NCBI GenBank assembly: GCA_949298505.1
Contig: CASFWW010000051.1
Location: 1 to 39,505, forward strand
Source of the DNA: Ornithoclostridium sp949298505
Lineage (GTDB): Bacteria > Bacillota > Clostridia > Christensenellales > UBA3700
DNA length: 39,505 nucleotides
Direction of reading: 5' to 3'
In this document: piece after piece, positions 1 to 6,235 of the stretch
How positions within the stretch are numbered: the first letter of the stretch is position 1
Layout of the letters: the number at the start of each line of letters is the position of its first letter
Program-made: the position numbers and the translations under genes
The notes under the pieces: model-generated
The model's input: the letters and a program-made list of their open reading frames with translations, nothing else
Database searches by the model: none
What the model was told of the DNA's origin: nothing

Positions 1-2
1 CC

Positions 3-1763
3 ACTTCGACCGTACTCAAGACCTACTCCTTCCAGGCTTCCGGCGGCAGCGCAGAAGTTTCCTCAAACGGTTACTTCAAACTGACCGACGTCAAGAGCAC
101 TCAGGAACTGTACGGCGAAGACGTTTACAACGAATCAGGCGTTCTTACCGGCGCGCTCGGCGTTCCCTCCAACTGGACCGCTTCGAGCAGCGACGCACTC
201 AAGAATAAAGAAGTCACCGCAGGCGTCGTCGACATCAACAACGCTGAGCAAAAAACCGCGGCGGGTCTCACTATCGATCCCGACACCTTCTATGACACGA
301 TGAATATGGCGGGTATGAACGCGAAGGATTACCCCAACGTCCTCGCGATCAGCGGCAACACCGGTTACTTCGGCTACAAATCAAATACCATATCCCTCTC
401 GTCCGACTCTTACTACGTCGTATCCGTATGGGCGAAGATGGAAGCGGACGCGGTCATCTCCGTAACGCTCGACACGACCACCAAGAGCGCGAACTACACG
501 ACCTCTCCGATACTCGAATCCGAGGTGGGCACAGGCTGGCAACAGTACACCTTCCTCGTAAAGACGAGCGCCACCTCAGTTTCCGCGACCCTCGGTCTGT
601 ATATCGGCAGTGAGGACGGCGCGGCAGGTCAGACTCTGACCGCATACTTCACGATGGCAACCTATGCCAGCGTTTCCGAGACCGCATACAACTCGATCGT
701 GACCGCTGCAACCAATGCCGGAACCCTCAACAAGACAGTCATCGAAAGATCTTTCAACACCGATTCTTTCGACAGTTACACGTCTTCGGATTCCTCTGCG
801 GCGACTCCCTCCAACTGGACGGGCGCCAAGATCGGTGACGACGCGTCCACAGACAAGGACGACCTGACCGCAGGCGTATTCAACCGTAAAGAAGGCGACT
901 GGTCTCTGATCGACCTCGATCCCGACGACGCTGACGACAGCGTGATCGTAAACGCGGTCTACAACAACACTGACTCCAACTACGTCGGTGACAACGTCCT
1001 CGTCATCTACAACAAGAACGCAAACGCTTACAAGTACTCCTCTTCTTCATCCGTCACTCTGAAGGAAGACACCTATTACAGAATAAGCGTGTGGGTGCTG
1101 ACTTACGGTCTTGAAAAGGACGACACCGCGACGATATCTCTCAAGCTGAACAACCTCAGTTACACGTTCGGCAAGGAGACCCGCACCGAAGACAACGACG
1201 TCAAACGCACCGTCAACACTTCTTCTTATTCTGAAGACGGCGTTGAAACGATCGGCGCATGGACTCAGTACAACTTCTACGTAAAGACGGAAACCGGCGT
1301 CACCCCGAGCGCTACTCTGACCCTGTCTCTCGGCTTCGAAGACGAAGACAGCTTCGTCAAGGGTTATGCGTTCTTCGACAACTTCACCGTTGACGTTATC
1401 ACCGAAGACGAATTCATCGAGAGAAAACCCGTTGAAGGCGAAACCGAAGAAACGATCGACGAATCCCTGATCGCGGACGAACTCGTTGCTAACAACTACC
1501 GCATCGTCTACACTCAGGAAGACGCTGACGCAGAAGAAGAACCCGAAGAAGAAGAAACAACCGAAGAAACTCCCACCGCAGACTATCTGTGGCTGTGGAT
1601 CTCCACCGGCGTTCTCGGCGCACTCATCATCGTTGCCGTCGTCGTGGTTCTGTTCAGAAAGTACTCAAAGAAGAACAAGAAGCTGGTCAAGGGCGGTTCC
1701 AAGAAATCCTCTGCTCAGCAGGGCGGCGCTTCCAAGAGCAAAAAGGATAAATACACCAAGTAA
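3..1763 (+). CDS. Surface protein with repeated beta-sandwich-like modules and C-terminal membrane anchor (5' partial)
   Basis: The frame is open from the first bases of the window, so the gene starts upstream; 586 residues are visible. Two similar modules can be seen. Each has a PSNWT motif followed by an acidic stretch with TAGV, then an aromatic strand pattern (YYVVSVWAK in the first, YYRISVWVL in the second), a W-x-QY-x-F-x-VKT strand and a final acidic or glycine-rich loop. This layout resembles carbohydrate-binding-module-like jelly rolls, but that is inference. Near the C-terminus come an acidic E/T-rich spacer (EEEPEEEETTEET), one hydrophobic helix (about 22 residues from LWLWISTGVLG) and a Lys/Ser-rich cytoplasmic tail ending KKDKYTK. 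The protein is therefore probably anchored by a single C-terminal helix, outside facing. There is no LPXTG motif. No enzyme motif was recognised. A terminator follows directly. Confidence 0.75.
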   Translation, partial: TSTVLKTYSFQASGGSAEVSSNGYFKLTDVKSTQELYGEDVYNESGVLTGALGVPSNWTASSSDALKNKEVTAGVVDINNAEQKTAAGLTIDPDTFYDTMNMAGMNAKDYPNVLAISGNTGYFGYKSNTISLSSDSYYVVSVWAKMEADAVISVTLDTTTKSANYTTSPILESEVGTGWQQYTFLVKTSATSVSATLGLYIGSEDGAAGQTLTAYFTMATYASVSETAYNSIVTAATNAGTLNKTVIERSFNTDSFDSYTSSDSSAATPSNWTGAKIGDDASTDKDDLTAGVFNRKEGDWSLIDLDPDDADDSVIVNAVYNNTDSNYVGDNVLVIYNKNANAYKYSSSSSVTLKEDTYYRISVWVLTYGLEKDDTATISLKLNNLSYTFGKETRTEDNDVKRTVNTSSYSEDGVETIGAWTQYNFYVKTETGVTPSATLTLSLGFEDEDSFVKGYAFFDNFTVDVITEDEFIERKPVEGETEETIDESLIADELVANNYRIVYTQEDADAEEEPEEEETTEETPTADYLWLWISTGVLGALIIVAVVVVLFRKYSKKNKKLVKGGSKKSSAQQGGASKSKKDKYTK

Positions 1764-1784
1764 TATCCTGTGAATCAAAAAATC

Positions 1785-1818
1785 AGACGGGCGATCAATC
1801 GCCCGTCTTTATTTTTGC
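1785..1818 (+). terminator. Bidirectional intrinsic terminator
   Basis: A 10-bp perfect stem (AGACGGGCGA / TCGCCCGTCT, 1785-1794 with 1799-1808) with loop TCAA is followed by TTATTTTT. On the minus strand it is followed by GATTTTTT, so it can also end the convergent LysM gene. Confidence 0.9.
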
Positions 1819-1835
1819 ATTTTAACCCGTTTTTT

Positions 1836-2144
1836 TCATCCCCTTCCGTCCCCTCCTGTCAAGGGCACAAGTATGCGTTGTCCGACAAATATCTCTTCAA
1901 CGTCGTTGAGTTTTCTGAGCGCTTCAGCCGTTGTTGAAAATTTTGCCGCAACCGAATCTACCGTGTCGAAAGGACGCACCGTATACCCGAAAGCTTCGGT
2001 TTCCTCAACAATGAGTTTCATTCCCTCGAAAGGTTCCCCTTTCAGGTTGTTTCTGGACGCTATCGCCGCTTCCGCAGTGTGGAACTTCGCCGCGATCTTT
2101 GCAAGGCTGTCGCCTTCTCTGACAGTGTAAAGCACGCTTTTCAT
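1836..2144 (-). CDS. Small protein with two LysM domains
   Basis: The 102-residue product is almost entirely two LysM repeats: the first begins YTVREGDSLAKIAAKF near residue 6, the second begins YTVRPFDTVDSVAAKF near residue 53 and ends with the typical GQRILVP. LysM domains bind N-acetylglucosamine-containing glycans such as peptidoglycan. The start at 2144 was chosen because AAGGAGG sits at ideal spacing before it; the frame extends 19 codons further upstream but without a ribosome binding site. There is no signal peptide, so the protein may act inside the cell or at spore or cell wall assembly; this is not known. It is divergent from the SpoVB-like flippase gene, with only 62 bases between them. 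Confidence 0.85.
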   Translation of the reverse strand: MKSVLYTVREGDSLAKIAAKFHTAEAAIASRNNLKGEPFEGMKLIVEETEAFGYTVRPFDTVDSVAAKFSTTAEALRKLNDVEEIFVGQRILVPLTGGDGRG

Positions 2145-2177
2145 TTCAACCTCCTTTTTTCTCACGATAATAAAATA

Positions 2178-2206
2178 TTGCGGCAAAACGCGTAATATCA
2201 TATAAT
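2178..2206 (+). promoter_or_regulatory. Promoter-like sequence abutting the flippase start codon
   Basis: TTGCGG, 17 bases, then TATAAT, which ends one base before the ATG at 2207. The usual transcription start would fall about 6 bases inside the reading frame, so either it is not the real promoter or the transcript starts unusually close to the -10 box. No Shine-Dalgarno sequence is visible before 2207. Confidence 0.4.
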
Positions 2207-3715
2207 ATGAAAAAAATCTTCAAGTCGTTCGCGCTTGTCTCTGCCGCCGCCACTTTTACAAGACTGATATCTTTCGTGTTCAAAATATATCTGTCAAGAA
2301 CTCTGGGCGCAGAAATGCTCGGAGTATATCAGATCGCTTCCTCTGTGATAGCCACGCTCGCTTGCGTAAGCTCCAGCGGGATCCCCGTCACGCTTTCCAG
2401 ACTGGTTGCTGAAAACGTTGCCCTCGGAAAATCGAGCAAAGGTTCTTCTTTTCTTTCTGCGGCGACCGTACTCTCTCTGTCTTTTGCCGTTATCGCGTGC
2501 GCGGTTTTCGCGGCGTTTCCTTCGCTTGCGGAAGCGATGTTCTCTGACTCAAGGTGCGTACCGATATTTTATATCATGCTCCCTTTGCTCGCAACGTCCG
2601 CGTTGTATTCCTGCCTCAGAGGCTGGTTCTGGGGAAACAAGAATTACGGCGTCTACGCGACGACCGAACTGACTGACGAAATAACCAAGATCCTTTTCTC
2701 CGTTCTGTTGTTTTCAGGCACGCTCGCATTTATAAACGCGGACCAAGCGTACGCCTACGCTATCGTCGCAAGCGACGTCCTGGTTGTGATAATGCTGATA
2801 ACGCTGTACTTCGTTTGCGGCGGCAAGGCGGCTAGACCCTACGGTTTCAAAGAAATAGCGGGCAGTTCCGCGCCGCTTACCGCCACGCGCCTCAGCGGAA
2901 GTGCGGTCAGCACGCTCATATCCCTTTCCCTCCCCGTACTGCTGTGCAAGTCTTTTTCGCTTACGACAAGCCAGGCTACCGCAGAACTCGGACGAGCCAC
3001 CGGCATGGTCATTCCTCTGCTCTTCGCGCCCACTGCCGTCACGGGCTCCCTCGCCGTCGTCGTCATACCGGAATTTGCGTCCTTGAACGCGGTGAACGGC
3101 AAAGACAAGATAGGCTCCGCACTGTCTCGCGCTATAAAGTATTCCTGCCTTGTGACCGGCTTTTTTTTCGCGCTTTTCGCTGCGTCAGGCGTCGCGCTGG
3201 GCAGACTTCTCTACGACGACGAACAAGCTGGCAGATACATAAGTTTCGCAGCCGTCGCCATGCTCCCTATGGGCGCAAACGGACTCTGCGTATCCACACT
3301 CAACTCTCTCGGGAAAGAAACGTCGACGTTCGTCAGCCACGCAGTCGGACTAGGGGTGCTGATCGTGGTGCTTTTCACCTGCGTGCGCTTTGCCGGAATA
3401 TACGCCTACTTTGTCGCACTCACAATATCTCACGCATGCTCTCTTGCGATCAACGCCGCAAAACTTGCAAAACTGGTGAAACCCGACAAAAAGCCGCTCT
3501 CTCAGGCGGCGGCGGCTTACGCTTTCTGCGCGGTGTCGGTCTTTGCTCTTCATCCGCTCTGCAACCTGCTTTCAGACCTCGTTTCAGACCTTGCCGCAGT
3601 CTCGGCAATAGTTGTCGTATTTGCTGTTCTTTACGCTCTGTACGCCTTTCTGAGCGGAAGCGTTTCCTCTTACGATCTGAACTTCCTTTCGCCGGGAAAC
3701 AGAAAAAAGACATGA
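2207..3715 (+). CDS. SpoVB/MurJ-type polysaccharide or lipid-linked oligosaccharide flippase
   Basis: This 502-residue polytopic membrane protein has about 12-14 hydrophobic helices and the N-terminal pattern of the MVF/oligosaccharide flippase family: a short basic start, a first helix (SAAATFTRLISFVFKIYLSR), then LGAEMLGVYQIA and GIPVTLSRLVAE, as in SpoVB of Bacillus. Family members move lipid-linked sugar precursors, for example lipid II or spore cortex precursors, across the cytoplasmic membrane. Length fits the family (about 500-550). The start at 2207 keeps the first helix intact; no alternative start nearby would. The neighbouring LysM protein would fit a cell-envelope role. The precise substrate cannot be told from sequence. 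Two terminators follow. Confidence 0.85.
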   Translation: MKKIFKSFALVSAAATFTRLISFVFKIYLSRTLGAEMLGVYQIASSVIATLACVSSSGIPVTLSRLVAENVALGKSSKGSSFLSAATVLSLSFAVIACAVFAAFPSLAEAMFSDSRCVPIFYIMLPLLATSALYSCLRGWFWGNKNYGVYATTELTDEITKILFSVLLFSGTLAFINADQAYAYAIVASDVLVVIMLITLYFVCGGKAARPYGFKEIAGSSAPLTATRLSGSAVSTLISLSLPVLLCKSFSLTTSQATAELGRATGMVIPLLFAPTAVTGSLAVVVIPEFASLNAVNGKDKIGSALSRAIKYSCLVTGFFFALFAASGVALGRLLYDDEQAGRYISFAAVAMLPMGANGLCVSTLNSLGKETSTFVSHAVGLGVLIVVLFTCVRFAGIYAYFVALTISHACSLAINAAKLAKLVKPDKKPLSQAAAAYAFCAVSVFALHPLCNLLSDLVSDLAAVSAIVVVFAVLYALYAFLSGSVSSYDLNFLSPGNRKKT

Positions 3716-3716
3716 A

Positions 3717-3747
3717 AAATTCCCGGCGCTCCCGCCGGGAATTTCAG
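3717..3747 (+). terminator. Terminator hairpin after the flippase gene
   Basis: A perfect 12-bp stem (AAATTCCCGGCG at 3717-3728 with its complement at 3733-3744) and loop CTCC start two bases after the stop codon. The T run is short. Confidence 0.75.
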
Positions 3748-3769
3748 TATCAGCCTACCCCTTTCTCAA

Positions 3770-3802
3770 GACGTTGCGATCAAGCAATGTCTTTTTGTTT
3801 TT
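3770..3802 (+). terminator. Second terminator after the flippase gene
   Basis: Stem GACGTTGC / GCAATGTC (3770-3777 with 3784-3791, one G-T wobble) is followed by TTTTTGTTTTT. It works in tandem with the hairpin at 3717. Confidence 0.7.
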
Positions 3803-3818
3803 AAATTGTTCTCAGGTC

Positions 3819-4568
3819 TTAACGTTCAGACCTCCCTCCTGTCACGACTCCGTCCACAACCGAAGCCTGATTGCCTTCTGCCGGTTTCCCGGCTATCACT
3901 ACGCCGTCGTAACGTGAACGGCTGTTTCCGTCAGCGTTCTTCTTCTCCTCCTTCGCGACGTAACCTCCGCGCTGAAGCAGCGGCATGAGCCTGACGTATA
4001 TCACGTAGGTGACGATTGAATTGAGCACGATCCACAGCGGTTGCTGGATCGCCTTGGCGAGCACCATCTGAAAATAAGGTTCGCTGACTCCCCATCCCTC
4101 TCCGACGATCACTTTAGCTAAGGTGTACGGATACATGCTGTACAAGCTCGCCGCCTGATACTCGCCCACGGGGATTATAAGCACGCTGTTGACCTCTCCG
4201 ATAACGGTCAGAGTGAGCGTGCAGATCACGAACGACGTCGCCGCGGTGGCGAGCAACTTGTATATTGCTTTCCAATTGGTATATCTGCCGTAACAGCCGG
4301 CGATCAGCGCCATTACGGCGTTGCTGACCGAGATCATCACCGAATACGGACCGGTCGGGAAAAACACGCCGGGGATAAGGTCCGCGATAAACGCAGCCGC
4401 AAACCCCTGCCACGGTCCGAGTATAAACCCCGAAAGATAACAAAAGAGATACACCAGGCTTATTCTGCCCAGATACGTGCCGAACGACTGAAATGAACAA
4501 AGATTTAACACCACACCGAGGGCGATAAAAATTGCCATATCAGCTATTTTCTGTGTCCTGCTTCTCAT
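3819..4568 (-). CDS. folT: ECF transporter S component, folate family (FolT-like)
   Basis: The 249-residue protein has about six hydrophobic helices and the layout of ECF S components: a basic N-terminus, MAIFIALGVVLNL, then the Ser/Tyr-rich SLVYLFCYLSGFILGPWQGF segment and a helix ending in PLLQRGG. S components bind a vitamin and dock with the shared energising module EcfA-A'-T, which is not in this window. Assignment to folate rests mainly on the tetrahydrofolate riboswitch just upstream, a class known to precede folT in Clostridia; the protein alone would support only 'ECF S component'. The start at 4568 is preceded by AAGGAGGA at good spacing. The last 45 or so residues form a hydrophilic tail rich in K, R, G and V that is longer than usual for the family. 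Confidence 0.85.
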   Translation of the reverse strand: MRSRTQKIADMAIFIALGVVLNLCSFQSFGTYLGRISLVYLFCYLSGFILGPWQGFAAAFIADLIPGVFFPTGPYSVMISVSNAVMALIAGCYGRYTNWKAIYKLLATAATSFVICTLTLTVIGEVNSVLIIPVGEYQAASLYSMYPYTLAKVIVGEGWGVSEPYFQMVLAKAIQQPLWIVLNSIVTYVIYVRLMPLLQRGGYVAKEEKKNADGNSRSRYDGVVIAGKPAEGNQASVVDGVVTGGRSER

Positions 4569-4639
4569 AGCGCAGTCCTCCTTAAAAATAGTGATACAGC
4601 AGAGCCGTTGCAATAAAATTTTATAAATATAACATTTTA

Positions 4640-4735
4640 CAGCGGACGCAACACAACACCGCAAACCGCGAGGGTTTTTCGTTTGAAGGCGACATCCCAT
4701 CCTTCAACACTTGACGCGTTGTGTTTACTCTGCTG
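4640..4735 (-). ncRNA. Tetrahydrofolate (THF) riboswitch
   Basis: Read on the minus strand, the leader contains the conserved THF riboswitch blocks in the right order: CAGC-AGAGTA, GCGTcAAGTGT, GGATGGGATGTCG followed by a stem CCTTC pairing with GAAGG, an ACGA-like junction, GCGGTGTTGTG, and TTGCGTCCGCTG closing P1. The ACACAAC / GTTGTGT strands form P2. This was recognised by comparison with the remembered Eubacterium siraeum folT riboswitch, not by covariance search. It begins at the expected transcription start of the upstream promoter. An octamer CTCTGCTG at 4597-4604 (minus) is perfectly complementary to CAGCAGAG at 4728-4735, which includes the 5' strand of P1, so it could compete with P1 and act as the expression platform. 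Confidence 0.9.
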
Positions 4736-4740
4736 ATTGA

Positions 4741-4769
4741 ATTATAACATCTGCCGCATACAAAGTCAC
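4741..4769 (-). promoter_or_regulatory. Promoter of the THF riboswitch-folT transcript
   Basis: GTGACT (4764-4769), 17-base spacer, TATAAT (4741-4746) on the minus strand. The expected transcription start is about 4734, at the first bases of the riboswitch. Confidence 0.8.
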
Positions 4770-4860
4770 TCGTTTTACGTGCGATAAAAGAATTTTATCC
4801 GTTTTTTTCACGCATTTGGTCAAAAAGCATAAAATCGCGTCTGAAACGCAAAATAAAAAC

Positions 4861-5544
4861 ATGCTCACAGTCTTTACACGCGCAATAATCATATATATAT
4901 TCCTTCTGATAGCCATGCGGCTTATGGGCAAAAAACAGCTGGGAGAACTTCAGCCCTTTGAATTTGCGATAACGCTTATCGTCGCGGAGCTGGCTTGCAT
5001 CCCGATGTCCGACACTCAGGTGCCAGTGCTGTACGGTCTGGTGCCGATATTCACTCTCTTTATAATAGAATTCGTCTTTACGAAAGCGGTCAAACATTCG
5101 CTGAAAATACGCAATCTGGTCAACGGCAAGCCCGTCGTGGTGATGACCCCTCAAGGGATAGATTACAAGGCGATCTCCCGCCTTGACATGACGATAAGCG
5201 ACCTTATGGAAGCGCTCCGCGGCAACGGATGTTTCTCTCCCGCTGAAGTGCAGTACGCGATCGCGGAAACCAACGGCGACATCTCGATATTCAAAAAGCA
5301 AACGGACGGTCAGCCTCAGACAAAACTACCCTATACGATAATATGCGAAGGAAAGACGATGAGCGCGAACGTCAGAAAAGCCGGATTTGACGAAGAAAGC
5401 GTAAACGCAATGCTTGAAAAGCGCAACCTGAAGGCAAAGGACGTGCTTCTGCTGACAGCGGAAAAAAGCGGGGATTTTTACCTTCAGCCGATAAAAGGCG
5501 ACTGCGAGACAGGCAGCGCAAAGGAGTTGCAATGTATAAGATAG
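4861..5544 (+). CDS. DUF421 (YetF/YrbG-type) membrane protein
   Basis: The 227-residue product starts with two to three hydrophobic helices (FTRAIIIYIFLLIAMRLMGK; FAITLIVAELACIP; LYGLVPIFTLFIIEFVF) and has the family hallmarks RLMGKKQLGELQPFEF and the soluble domain pattern IRNLVNGKPVVVM, ISRLDMTISDLMEALR, VQYAIAETNGDISIF. Members are membrane proteins of unknown biochemical role, common in spore formers. The start ATG at 4861 gives the usual N-terminus; a TTG at 4816 in the same frame would add 15 polar residues and is less likely. No clear ribosome binding site precedes either. It overlaps the next gene by 13 bases, and the DUF421-DUF4363 pairing is a recurrent one in Clostridia. Confidence 0.85.
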   Translation: MLTVFTRAIIIYIFLLIAMRLMGKKQLGELQPFEFAITLIVAELACIPMSDTQVPVLYGLVPIFTLFIIEFVFTKAVKHSLKIRNLVNGKPVVVMTPQGIDYKAISRLDMTISDLMEALRGNGCFSPAEVQYAIAETNGDISIFKKQTDGQPQTKLPYTIICEGKTMSANVRKAGFDEESVNAMLEKRNLKAKDVLLLTAEKSGDFYLQPIKGDCETGSAKELQCIR

Positions 5545-5912
5545 TGCTGTGCGTTGTACTTCTGATCGCGATAATCTCTCTGGGCGTCGGGGAACAGATA
5601 TTCATATACAACTCTTTCAACGACCTCTGCGAGGACTGCGAGGAAATTCAGAAACTGCTCCTGGAAGAAGATTACCAAGGCGCTTACGAAAAGACCGAGC
5701 ACGTCGAACGCGACTGGCGTAAGGAACGCGATCTTCTGGAATTTGCGTGCCCCAACACAGACATCAAGGATATCGCAAAAGAGATCGGAGAACTCAAAGG
5801 CTCGCAGATCGCCGGGATGTACGACGACTCGATAACGCGTTGCGAAGTGCTGATCGCAATGGCGGAAAACTCGCGCAACCTTCTTGCCTACAAATGGAAA
5901 AACGTATTGTAA
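5532..5912 (+). CDS. DUF4363 family protein
   Basis: This 126-residue protein has one N-terminal hydrophobic helix (IVLCVVLLIAIISLGVG) and an otherwise helical, charged exterior domain (EDCEEIQKLLLEEDYQGAYEKTE; DWRKERDLLEFA), the pattern of DUF4363. AAGGAG lies at correct spacing inside the 3' end of the DUF421 gene, and the two reading frames overlap by 13 bases, so they are translated from one message. The domain probably sits outside the membrane and may partner the DUF421 protein; this is inferred from context. Function unknown. Confidence 0.8.
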   Translation: MYKIVLCVVLLIAIISLGVGEQIFIYNSFNDLCEDCEEIQKLLLEEDYQGAYEKTEHVERDWRKERDLLEFACPNTDIKDIAKEIGELKGSQIAGMYDDSITRCEVLIAMAENSRNLLAYKWKNVL

Positions 5913-6231
5913 CGCGATGCCCGGCTCATGCCGTCTTTCTTAACTTCCGACCGGACACACGGCGAAAGACGTTTGTCCCGCCGTCAAGAATATGTTTTGC
6001 AGAAGGAAATAAAAAAGGTCGCCTTTCGACGACCGAGTGTCGGTTTCGGGCTGCCTGTTCAGCCTTGCTGCCACTGCTATGGCGGCGCTAAAATCAGGTT
6101 TTTTCGGCTGCCTGTTCAGCCTTGCTGCCGCTGCCGTGGCGGTGCCAGAATCAGGTTTGTTCTCAACACTGTAAACAAATTATAACCGCCCTGCCGGAAT
6201 CTGTCAATCTTTTCAGACAGGGCTTTTCTTT
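5913..6231. other. Intergenic region between convergent genes, with tandem repeat and hairpins
   Basis: This holds no credible gene. It contains a weak hairpin with arms GGTCG / CGACC near 6018-6034, the two-copy 57-base tandem repeat at 6049-6161, and a terminator at 6188-6235. The short frames here have no ribosome binding sites and follow the repeat. Confidence 0.6.
6049..6161. repeat. Two-copy tandem repeat, 57-base period
   Basis: CTGCCTGTTCAGCCTTGCTG occurs at 6051 and again at 6108; both copies continue through a GC-rich middle (GGCGG) to AATCAGGTTT. The copies differ at a handful of positions, so duplication is not brand new. Confidence 0.85.
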
Positions 6232-6235
6232 TTAT
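6188..6235 (+). terminator. Terminator between the DUF4363 gene and uvrA
   Basis: Outer arms GCCCTG (6188-6193) and CAGGGC (6218-6223) enclose a second possible pairing CTGTC/GACAG, and TTTTCTTTTTATT follows. The T run overlaps the uvrA stop codon of the opposite strand. Confidence 0.6.
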
